DNA of 64,000 nucleotides from Nematopogon swammerdamellus (taxonomy: Eukaryota > Arthropoda > Insecta > Lepidoptera > Adelidae): positions 21,008,048 to 21,072,047 of the forward strand of contig OX336350.1 of assembly GCA_946902875.1 (NCBI GenBank), written 5' to 3'. Made by a program: the position numbers and the translations under genes. The stretch's first letter is position 1, and each line of letters begins with the position of its first letter. This document shows positions 43,901 to 55,900 of this stretch, one piece after another. The notes below the pieces were generated by a model that saw only the letters and a list, made by a program, of their open reading frames with translations, made no database searches and was not told where the DNA came from.

Positions 43901-46900
43901 GGTATGATGTAATTAACCGTTCAGGCGTCGCAAGCTGACTTCCAACTCCGTAAAGTGTCGTGGTTTCTTTTTGCGTGCGCAATTCGTTCTGGGCAAGTCA
44001 GAAAGAAAAACTATTTTCTGAACTAAAATAAAATTTTACTGCAGTCAGCAGACAGTTTTGTTTATAAAACATATTTTAAAAGTCCCCCTGCAAAGACTGC
44101 AGTAAAAATTCATTATAGTTCACTTGTTATAACTTATAACGGCAGTCGTGTTTTTCAATTTTACTCAATTATTCAATTTTTAGTAACAATTATTAGTGTC
44201 AACGCTTCACATATTTGTACAGTTTCTATGTCACTTTACCACACACTTCTAAATCCATTCAAGCATTTGCATTTTGCAAGCATACATACATACATGTGCA
44301 CTCCTTTTTTTTTTGGGCAGTCGTGTAAAACTTTGGCATTTAAACTCACTCGCAATTTCACCCAGAAAGTTGGGAGCTTTGATACGAGTGAGCGCAAGTA
44401 ATACTGCGCTCTCAAAGTCACAGCTCACCAGCGTTCCCGAAACTCTCGATTTTAAACAGGAAATCTACTGATTATCTGTTATTGCTCCTGTTTTTTTTTA
44501 CTTTTTCCAAAAAATTTAAAGTTTTGGGTTACCTACGTTAATTTGTGGCCGACCCCTAATTACCCTTATCCCAATATTCAAAGAGCTTGTATTACAATGC
44601 CGAAAGTTCCAAAATTGAAACGCAACGTTTCAGGTCACCTTTCAGTGCCGTTCAAATTTTGGAACGGCGACACATTTACGGTTAATTATGTATGCAAATA
44701 TGTAAATGTGTGACAACAATAAAATAAATGATTATGCTCTTTGCTCTCAAACAAAGTTACTATTAGCTATATTTTATTATCTACTAGTTGCGCCCGCGGC
44801 TCCGCTCGCAGTAAAGTCTGTGAAAACTCTATGCAAATTGGTTGAGTATTTTTCGAGTAAATCACAAGAAAGCTAACCGATTTGGTATATTTTTCCTACT
44901 GTGTTCACTTTCGACCCCACTACTTCATGATGACCTTGTCAAGGTCTCCATATTATCCTAGGGTATACACTCACAGAGGCTGATATCCGACAAAACGTAA
45001 AATGATAAATTTTCCACATTACAAAATCAATTTACACATTTACAACTACAGTAGGCGCTCGGTTATCCGGCACCCAAATTTTTTCACCTATGCTGGATTG
45101 CTGGAACTGCCGGATTATTGGGTTTGTATGGGATAATAAAGCATTTATCACTATAATTCGATGACTAATCGCTTCGCGCACACACTACGTAATTCAACAA
45201 AAAAAAAAAAACAGACACGAGACGCGTAGTTTCGCTGTCAGGTCGGGGCCGGACTGAGCGCTAAAGCAAATTTTGCCATGCTCACCCGTATCTCCCCGCT
45301 CTATAATCCGGCAGTAGCGCCGGATTATAGAGCGGGTCAGCTGAGGCTAAAAATGCCGGACTACTGGGCGTGCCGGACTGTCGAGCGCCGGATTAACGAG
45401 CGCCTACTGTATTTAGTATACTTTTGCAACTATGTGTCTGATATTTCTTGAACTAAATAATTTATAATACCTAACCTACAAACAGGTAAGTATAAAAAAA
45501 TTACTGAATCCAACATTATAATATATAATGAATAAATGTATTGTTTATTGAGCATTCTCAAGGCAGTAAGACTGTACTCGAACTTCTATACACATTTTTC
45601 ATTTATTTTAGCTCAAAGCAATTCGTATTTTTGCATAATCCTTAACTGAACCAATAACTGATGTGCGTGTGTAAATTTTTCGCTACATTTCCCGTTATTT
45701 TGGACAACTCAGCACACGAGGCCTCGCAGAAAGTGGTTTATCGAGTTTCTACTCCAAGTTTGAGAGCCTCCGATGTCGTGAACCGTCTCGTGGCATCCGC
45801 GCGCCGCATCAACACGCTAGGTGCGAGCACGCGACGAGGTGGTTCGCGTATTGCGCGCTTTCTGACGTGAGTGTTTTCACAAGCGTTTTCAGTTCAATTC
45901 CTTTTGGGCTCGTGGAAATAATAAATGAGGGATGTCGTTGTCTAAATTCGGTTGACATGGCTTGATTTATGCAGGTACACTGGGTATTTTTTTTTTTCAG
46001 AATCAGTAGTGAATTTTACCTTTACAATGGGCGGTCCAAGCACTGGCTATACTATTTATGTTCTCAATACACACAGCACTACCACCAAGTCGGTAATTAC
46101 GTTTGATTTATAACACCAAATACAAAACAGCAGCTATCTGATTCTTTTATCGGGTCACAAACCTACGTGGAGAACACACGCGACGCGCTGTTCGAAAATT
46201 ATAGATTTTTTTGACAGCTCAGCGATGGAAGTTTCCGTCCATGGAACATTCGTATTTGTGATAAAAGGGGATTTCAGATCGTGCCATAAACTTCGTACAC
46301 GCCTAGAACAGTGCCGAAAGTAGAAAACTACGACGAATCAAATACTCTTTATCAATGAAATATTGCGTGCGAATGCCTATAATAGGCGCATCTAGAGTAT
46401 CATAACCATAACCTGCTCGTGGATCTGAGGAATTGACGTATAATCGATGGTACAACTGAACTCCACGTGAAAACTACAGCAATATCGTCCGATCAACCGA
46501 CAATAAAAACCGTCTGCGCCGGCGACCCATTTGGTGAGATAATGGCTTCCTAATATTGTAATTCTATGTGGTGCGATAAATATGGATCTAATATATTCAA
46601 TAATATTAGTTTTTAGTGGTTTTTAATTATAGTTTTTTAATTAGTTATATTTGATAGGTAGTATTAGTTTATTTAATAATTTTAATTTATAAATTGTAAA
46701 TAAACATAAAAAAATATATTCATAAATCTAATCTAAATAAATCTCTATTACTTTCAAATTAATAAAAACTATGCTATATATAACCAATGCTTTCGTGGTA
46801 ATTTTGCGTAGGAATTTCTTGCCACGGCATATTATTATGTCACACATTATCTGCACATTGTTTCTAGATATTGTGAACGCACTAGTACTCCTCAACTAGT

Positions 46901-49900
46901 AGTAGTACAGAATTGTATTATTTGTATTGCATATTGTAATTTTATTTGAATTAGTAAGTGGTTTTTAAGGCTATAGCCGTGTAAGCTAACAAAAAATGCC
47001 CCTGGACTTAATAGCCAATGAATATATCCTACATATTTGTCTTAATTCTAGTTATTAATCTGCCAAGTTTTATCGCGTTATTATTGACAGTTTTCGTGAT
47101 ATGTCACTTCAAATTTTTTTTTACTTTTCAAAATATTTTAAAAACTACTTATCCATTTCTTTCATATTTAACGTATGTTGTAAATGACTTAAAGGGGAAT
47201 GATTGTGCAAAAAACTAGATGTCAAGGTCAACATAAACTTGGTGATTTTTAATGTCAAATATTTTAAATAGTTTTTTTTTTACACTTGTGAGTCAGCGAC
47301 ACCTACAATTTTTTTTACACTAATGAAACATCTCTTTCCGTACTAATATATGTTTGTCTCAAATTAATTGACTTGGAGCAACATGGTGATTTTTAGAATA
47401 ATTTAGGTACCTACTCATCTAAGAGCAGACAACATGAAAGAGCAGTATGGAAGAGTTTTTTTTGTTTTGAGCATACCTATCTAGTACATTATCAAGGTAT
47501 AAGTGCTAGGCTATATTGATATCCGATATAAATCGACATTAAATGGACATATGTGCATTTCAACTCACTAAGATGCGGAAACCTGAGCGAAATGAAAACC
47601 CCTAAGCCAGAAAGCGGACCCCGGGCCGATCCGCGTGTGGGTCGAGCAACCAGGAATAACGAAAAACTGTTTTAAAAAACATAAAACCGACTTGAAAAAA
47701 AAAAGAAAAGCTAGAACTAAAAAGTATTTTGGAAATCGGTTTTATGTTTCATTACATAAAAAAGAATAATCGAAATCGAAATCGGTTGAAGTGGTACAGA
47801 ATTTTTCGCCATGTGTCAAACTGCAAAATTTTGAGCGTGTTGCGGTATGTATAGTGCTGAGGGGTGGCTGAGGTATCGACATGCTTATCTTTTTATTGCT
47901 GAAAAGTGCACATCAAAAGTTTTGCTGAACGAACAAACCATTGTTTTTAATAATTTTTGTATGTGGACGCTAGATGTCGCTCCATGAAATTCACATACTG
48001 TTGAGAAAATTTGCAGCGATAAGTAGACGGTCGATAGCCCACGTGTATAACACGTCTGGTCAGTGATGGTGGCAGGGACCGCGGGTTCGAGGCTCGCAAA
48101 AGACGGAGAAAAATATTTAGTATTTCCTACTATTGTATATGCCTCTCTATCGCGCTCTCGCTTGCACACACAGGTCTCTATCGCGCTCTCGCTTGCACAC
48201 ACAGGTTTAGATGGAACGTTACACTTCTTCGTGCGTGCAGCCGGTGTTCATCAATTTATAAGACGTGACAACATCACGTCAAAAAAAAACATACAGTCCA
48301 ATTGAGAACCTCCTCCTTTTGAAGTCGGTTGAAAAGAAGTTATAAATCCATTTTTCAACTCACCTTCAAAGACGTTATTTGTAACCAAATAATATAACTA
48401 ACAGGTTTATTTTGATTACTCAACAGATTATTGACGAAGCTTTTAAGTATACGTATAGTCCTTTGTGGAGTAAATTAAACATTCTTCTTATTGGCTATGC
48501 ACAATCCCTTTATGAGCAGAACAATACATTCACAAACTATATTAAAAGTAACTTTAAAATGAAAGTGTTTGTTTAATAGAAAACTTAGACATAGAAATTA
48601 TTCTTATTAATGAAATAATTAAATTCTAAACAAAAAACAAAGAAAAATAAACCAATTTTACATAACATTTTCGTCTCCATAATCCAAATGACTACATAAC
48701 TGAACCAATTTTAATGACCCTTTGAAGATATTATTCTAAAAATCACCATCTTGCTCCAAGTCAATTAATTTGAGACTAACATATATTAGTACGGAAAGAG
48801 ATGTTTCATTAGTGTAAAAAAAAATTGTAGGTGTCGCTGAATCACAAGTGTAAAAAAAACTATTTAAAATATTTGACATTAAAAATCACCAAGGTTATGT
48901 TGACCTTGACATCTAGTTTTTTGCACAATCATTCCCCTTTAAGTAATTTACAACATACGTTAAATATGAAAGAAATGGATCAGTACTTTATAAAATATTT
49001 TGAAAAGTAAAAAAAAAATTGAAGTGACATATCACGAAAACTGTCAATAATAACGCGATAAAACTTGGCAGAATAATAACTAGAATTAAGACAACTATGT
49101 AGGATATTTTCATTGGCTATTAAGTCCAGGGGCATTTTTTGTTAGCTTACACGGCTATAGCCTTTGTTACCTATATTTCATGTTACAATTTTTTATCTTA
49201 TGCAGGTATTTTTAATTAAATATAACATAAATTATATAAAAAATTTAACTTTCAGTTGCAGTACGATCTTCGTACAAATACGAGCTTCTAAAGAAGACAG
49301 TGTTGGCACCTATGTGTCACAAACGCAAAATTACCTGAACGATTGACCTCAATTACGGTAAAATGAACAGTTACAAAACTTATTCCGTCTCTTTCTGGCA
49401 CTTCTGAGTCATACACAACGTGAGGAGATGTAACGACGCGTGGCAGTATTTTCCGCGAGTTGACTGCCGCCGCCGCGCCGCGCCGTGTGCCCGTGAAATT
49501 TAAGTGTACTTTTCAAGACGTGTTCCTTTTACGTGGTATTCATTTAAATGAAAATGAAAGAGAGCTCTTAAAAGATACGTAAAGGTGCGCTGCGCGCAAG
49601 GTTTACAAACAAAGTTACGTACGAACATGCGTACGAACGATGAGCAAAGGGACCATCAACACATACCCTCCCTCACTCACTTGCATTTCACTTGGAAAAT
49701 TCCTAAATTGGTCATTAAATTTATATTCATTCAATCCATAGAGTAACGGATTGCCCAAGGACAGGATCGTATCTTGTCCTGTTGTTGTAATATATTTCAA
49801 AGTAAAATAAATACTAGGCAATTACCTACGTATATACAAATACTTTTGCTGTGACACAAACGCAAATTTTAGGTCTGAGTTAGAAGTATGGGTCGCAGGT

Positions 49901-52900
49901 TGACTAATTAATTTCACTGCAGAAAACTTATGAATGAAGTAAGGGATCGAGAAGCCAGTACATAGACATTTTTTTTATGGAAACATAATATGACATGGTT
50001 GGCTACACCATCACATTCGTGATGTCAGCCCATAACACCTTGGCGAACTATAGTCGTATTTTTAATCAGACGAAGTAAACTGACGTTTGCTGGGATGCCA
50101 GGTTTTGAGGAAAAATAAATAGTGTTGTGACGCAAACTATCGATAATAATCACTCACTCAATAATTAATATAAAATAGCTATAAAATATAAAATAAATCA
50201 TAAAAAGGCGATAGGGGTTTTCAGGATCTAATAGATGTGTAATCCAAACATATAAAATAGAAATTAAAGTCATGCTAAGGATTTAGAAAAGCTTTTTATT
50301 AACAGAAAAATGTTACACCCTAAGAATGTTGAATTAAATTGCTAAATCGGAACTTCAATTAGAAAACAACAAAATTTTTACCAGAATCACTGTTTTTCTA
50401 GTATAATTTTTGGAAAATTATTTTATCAACCTGGGGAAATTTAAAAAATAGCATCTGGCAACTCTTCTCAATGACAGATAAGTTGTTTATATAATGTTTA
50501 TGAGTAGATAACTATTAATTGTGTTATATTTTTTTTTATCAGAAACACTGTTTTTCTACTATAATTTTGGGGAAATTATTTTTCAACCTGTGGAAATTTG
50601 AAAAAATCGCATCTGGCAACTCTCGTAAATGACAGATACGTCGTTTATATAATATTTATGAATAGATAACTATTAATTGTGTTATATTTTTTTATCAGAA
50701 ACACTGTTTTTCTAGTATAATTTTGGGGAAATAATTTTTCAACCTGGGGAAATTGGAAAAATAGCATCTGGCAACTCCTGTCAATGACAGGAGCAACATT
50801 ATTTTGCAACATTATTTTGCAAAGTGACATTTTGAATTGATTTTGAAAGCAATCGGTCCAGTAACTATAAAGTTCAAAAAGGCGGCCACATTTTTTAATT
50901 TTGACAACAGATTCGTATTCAGGGCCCACACATACACCCAGATATCGATTTTGAAAGCAATCTGTCAAGTAACTAAAAAGTTCAAAATGGCGGCCACTTT
51001 TTTTAAATGTTCACTACAGATTCGTATTTGGTCTAGAAATAAGATTCAGGCGAAAAAACGTCAACATTCGAGAAAATATGAAAAAATAGGTTGTTTTATT
51101 TTTTTCTCCGGAAATATCGACTTAAGTGAAAAACGTGTAAGAATAAAAGTGTCTCATATTTTGTTTAGAAATAAGAATCCGCCAAAAAACATCACCAATC
51201 GAAAAAAAATTAAAAAAAAAAAAATTTAATTTTTTTTTTCTCCGGAAATATCGATTTTATTGAAAAACGTGTAAGAATAAAAGTGTCTTATATTTCCTCT
51301 AGAAATAAGATTCAGGCGAAAAAATATCAACATTGGAGAAATTAAATCAGGAAAGGGGGCGGAGCTTTCCATACAAATGCCGTCCTGCATAATTCAGAAT
51401 CGCGGCGAGGTATAAATCGAGAACCAATGATGGTGCGACAACAAATTAGGTCTTGTTTTTCAAGCAGTTCGGTACACTCTTAGATTATTTTATCACATCT
51501 TCCCCGGTTTTCCTGTAAATTGAGTAGAAATAAAAATTTCTGAAAAAAATTATATCTCCATAACCGGCCACTCTAGAGAAAATCACCTAAGAACAAAAGA
51601 AGCTTGTATTTAGTCAATAAATACGATCCCGAAGAAAAATCCAGTCCCTGAAATTTCCCAGGAAATGTTCAGAATTCCCAAACAAAGTGGTGGTTTTAAC
51701 AACTCCATGTTATATCCTCTCGCAAACTTTACCTACTTTGGTACCAAATCACACTACCTAATTCCGATCCCTGAAGCCGATGTCAGCCCATAACACCGGG
51801 TGAACTAGGTGCCATGTCAGTGCTTCTCCTGATTTCATGTCGGCTACACTGAACTGGACGGAAAACACGAGCTATTTACATAGCCGTTTCGACCAACGTA
51901 TCATTCAGTGCGGTGGTAGAAATCCGGCCGGGAAAAACCTTACCACCTAGTAAGGTAAGAATGGAATGAGGCGCAACCTCACGAAATGAACAGTCCAATG
52001 CATTAAAATGTAGAACCGGACTCACTGGACTTCAGCCTCTTAATGCCAAACCCAGAAAACAAAAAAATATACTAAAAGTATTGTTTATGATCGCAGATGG
52101 CCAAACCATAAAAAAAGTTTAGATTTTATCGTAGCACATCACTATTACATTAAATAAGGCAACATTATTTTGCAAAGTGACATTAGCTACTGTCAGTTTA
52201 CTTCGTCTGATTAAAAATACGACTTTAGGTGCCATGTCAAGTATTTCCCTTTGGTCGTAACACTGATTTGGATGGAAAACACGAACTATTTACATAGCAA
52301 TTTCATTCAGTGCGGTGGTACCAATCCGGGCGGCTTAAACCCTACCACCTAGTACTACTAGGTAGGTACCTTAACCCTCTGAGCAAATTTCCGACTTTTT
52401 TTGAAAAGCCGCTGAGCAAACTTCCAAAGGTACCCGCGCGCAACTTTCTCCGCACTTTTCAATTATAAAATCATAACTCTAATATTTACTTCGGGACCCA
52501 TATTAATTTGCACCTCATTACAATCTAGATAAAATTATCGTTCATATGATATAGGTTTGAGTTAATTAGATTTCAATTGGAATTAATAAAAAATAGGTAA
52601 GGTTAGATATCAAATTTTATGGGTCTACGAAGGAAAGAACGAAGATACCTTGAAAAGTAAAGCGACAACATATCTTTTTTTTATTTTAGAATATAACTAT
52701 AATACATTTCTAATAGAACAGCATCAAATTCTGTTAACATCTTCTTGAAATAATGTTCACCAGAACCCACTTACCGCGCACACAGAACGGTATGAACTTC
52801 CAGCGAATATGCAAATATTTGTTTCATGGACCACGCATCATATGACACCATCGCTGCGAACATTTTTTGTTGCGTTCTTTCATTACTCAAGTATTCATTA

Positions 52901-55900
52901 GAGGAACAGAGATAGCCCTAAGTTCAAAGCTGACAGAGTAAGAAATAAAAAACCAACTCCGGACGTCAAGTCGATTAATAGATCGCTGTTGCTCAGCGGT
53001 AAATTTCGGCTGGTCAGTTGAGTGTATCGGATTTGCTCAGAGGGTTAAAGGTAAAAATAAAAAGGGAAGGGATCTACAGTTTTTACGTGGGATCCGAACC
53101 ACGGAAACTGATACATAGGTAGGTACTTCTCTTGTTTTCTTGGTTAGATCTGACCGACATTGACTTCAACTTGCCCATTGTATAACTTCAAACTGTGTCA
53201 AGTATGCACATATTAACAGAACATTGATACTTTGAGACGCTGACTGTTTAGAAATGTAGAGAGCGCCGACCTGACAGAGTAGATCCACTCTAACGGCGGT
53301 CTCGTCTTTCTTCTTATCTGCGCTCTGCTCTCGGAAGTTCTGGAGGGTAGAGCTAAGAGCGCTGAGCTTGAGTCGCGGGCTTACTTCGCTCCAGTTCGCG
53401 TCTGTTTTGTGAGGGAAAAGTTAAACATTACATTACATACGTGGGAACACAATCAAATGAAACAAATATTAAAACTAACTCAACTTTCTATATAGTGCGT
53501 AACGGGACAATCCGCCGACGCGCCAAAGTACCTATTCCATTTTAGACACCGGGTGGCTCAAGTAGCAGTGGGCTGGGAATGTCAGCCGAAGAGGCTACGT
53601 CCGTTGGAAGTAACCGTGTCCTACACTGGCGGTTGTGAATTGTAAAACGGAGTGTGGGAAGACCACGCGCCTGGTGGAGCGACAGCATCAAGTATGTACG
53701 TCGACGGAATGCAGTGGTTTTTTTTTTTTTTTATGTAATCCGGTATGGGTGGTTGAGTCGGAGGGGCCAAAGCGCATGCTCTGACTAGCCAATATCACCT
53801 CCGAGAAGGTAGGTGCCATACCGGAGACTTCCCTGGATTGTCTGGCTATACTGGACTAGAGGACAACACAGCCGAGGCTGCTATGCGGCCATCTTACATC
53901 CAGTGCGGTGGTACCAACCCAGTCGGCTACAATTTGAGCCTACCACCTAGTAAGGGGCAAGGGAAGGGACCTACAGTTTTACACCGGTTCGGAACGGTGA
54001 AGCAGCAGGTGTAGGTATGATAAATGAAATAAAACTGACCGATATAATGTAGTAGTGTGGCGGATTGCTTCGTGCACTTTTGGTGCAGTTGCCTCCAGGT
54101 GGCGTTGCAGGTGTGGTCACGCTGAAGGCACTCCACCAGTGTGCTCAATATCTCTACTTGCAACGCGTCCAGCCCGCCGCTCGCAACGTATTGGTTGGGA
54201 AGCTTCTTCAGTAGCTGGTTAAAGGTCACTTGCAACTTTCCCGTGTTCCTAAAGTATATTTTCTGAAACAAAAGTACACAAGTTGATCTCTACAACAAGG
54301 ACTGAAAACAGAAGAAACATTATGACGAACCATACTGAATATGCTAGCGCGTCAATGACAATATAAAAAACAAAATATGTTTTCACAAGGAATAAAACAA
54401 CAATTTAACTAATAGAATGCAAATACTTACAAAACATTTCATTAACAAGTGCACTCGGGAGAAAAAAAAATGCAAGTATCAGCTTCAAGCTGTTAGTGTT
54501 ATAAATAATAAAAAAATAATAAAAAATAAAATTGTGGTCTCTGTGGCAAAGGAAATATTTGAACGGCTACGTAAATAGTTTGTGTTTTCCGTCCAGTTCA
54601 GTGTAGCCGGCACGACCGAAGAGAAGCACTGACGTGGCACCAAGTTCACCCGGTATTATGGGCGACATCAAGGATTTTGTAGGTGATGTAGCCAAGCGTG
54701 TCAGTTTCCATAAAAATAAAAAATAAATTTGATCTTAAAATAAAATTTTACATATAATCTGGTACCTACTCTGTTTTAAATTCTAACATTATACAACAGC
54801 TGTAGCATTGTATGTATTTTTGTAATAACTGAATAAATTATTTTAATTTTAATTTAGATTTTGCTTGAATGAACATATTGTAATAGGCGACATTGGTTGT
54901 TTGCGCACTAGAAGATAACGGCTCGACCCCGACACAACACCGGTGAAGATAAAATGTATGAAATGGCATGCCATGCTACCGTCGTCGCTGGCTTTCGCAC
55001 CGGCCATACCGTCGAGGCATTTCATACATTTTAGTCTTCGCCGCTACATAGTCGTTGCCGGGCCGTGCCATTATCGTACAGTGCGCAAGCGACTATTGAA
55101 CTCGCTGCCGTACTACGTCCGTCACTCCCAAACTTTAATATTCTTTTAATAACTCATTGAAAAAATTCTACCTTAACTACTTCCCTCCTAATCTTACTTG
55201 GTGGTAGGGTTTAACCCGCCCGGGTTGGTACCACCGCACTGAATGAAACGTCGGTTGAAACGGCTATGTAAATAGTTTGTGTTTTCCGACCAGTTCAGTG
55301 TAGCCGGCACGATCAAAGGGGGAAGCGCTGACATGGCACCTAGTTCACCCGGTGTTATGGGCTGACATCACGGACGTTGTAGGTGATGTAGCCAACCGTG
55401 TCAGTTTCCATAAAAAAAAAAATTATAATTTTCCAAATTTATTTTATTCACTCGTGGATTATTTGTATGCAGTATCTATGTTCTATACCTACATATGTAT
55501 GTATGTTTATGCTGTTTGTATTTTATGTATTGTATAATGCGCGGGGCGGATCTTGGCGTGTCGCCGCCGCAGCGGTTCGTCGGTGTTCTCCCTCGCACCC
55601 GCACCGTACTTGTATAGTTTATTCGCGTGGCGGGTCGCCCGCTGCGGCGACGACACGCCGAGATCCGTCCCGGGCACTATACTAGCTGTGCCCGCGGCTC
55701 CGCCCGCTCTCATATTTGACTTCTCTGCTAACCTCATAAGTCATTTAACGTAATGAAAAGACGCCTATAATTGATGGGAAGAACCAAGCTATCCGTAGAA
55801 GCAAACTGTATTAAAATCGGTTCAGTGGTTCTCGAGTTATAAGCGGACAGACAGACAGACAGAAAGCAGACGTTGGATTTTATTAAAGGTAAGGAGGATA

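Larger units (their letters stand above)
50051..52225. mobile_element. 2.2-kb non-autonomous DNA transposon, TA target
   Basis: TIRs AGTCGTATTTTTAATCAGAC GAAGTAAACTGAC (33 bp) inverted at both ends, flanked by TA within a SINE A. No transposase; the interior holds tandem repeats and a SINE fragment. Confidence 0.78.
49971..53100 (-). mobile_element. One SINE A copy split by two DNA transposons
   Basis: Tail and 3' part at 49971-50050, middle at 52226-52370, 5' part at 53049-53100, collinear with one minus-strand SINE. The gaps are a TA-flanked element (50051-52225) and a TTAA-flanked element (52375-53044). Confidence 0.8.

Noticed and set aside
43590..43938. Arg-rich plus-strand frames opposite TMEM214 exon w6
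   Set aside because: Antisense shadow of a GC-rich exon with a membrane segment.
45661..45870. 69-codon frame in the large TMEM214 intron
   Set aside because: Locally GC-rich but without recognisable similarity or splice context; searched as a missing TMEM214 exon on the other strand and did not fit, while 53271-53401 did.
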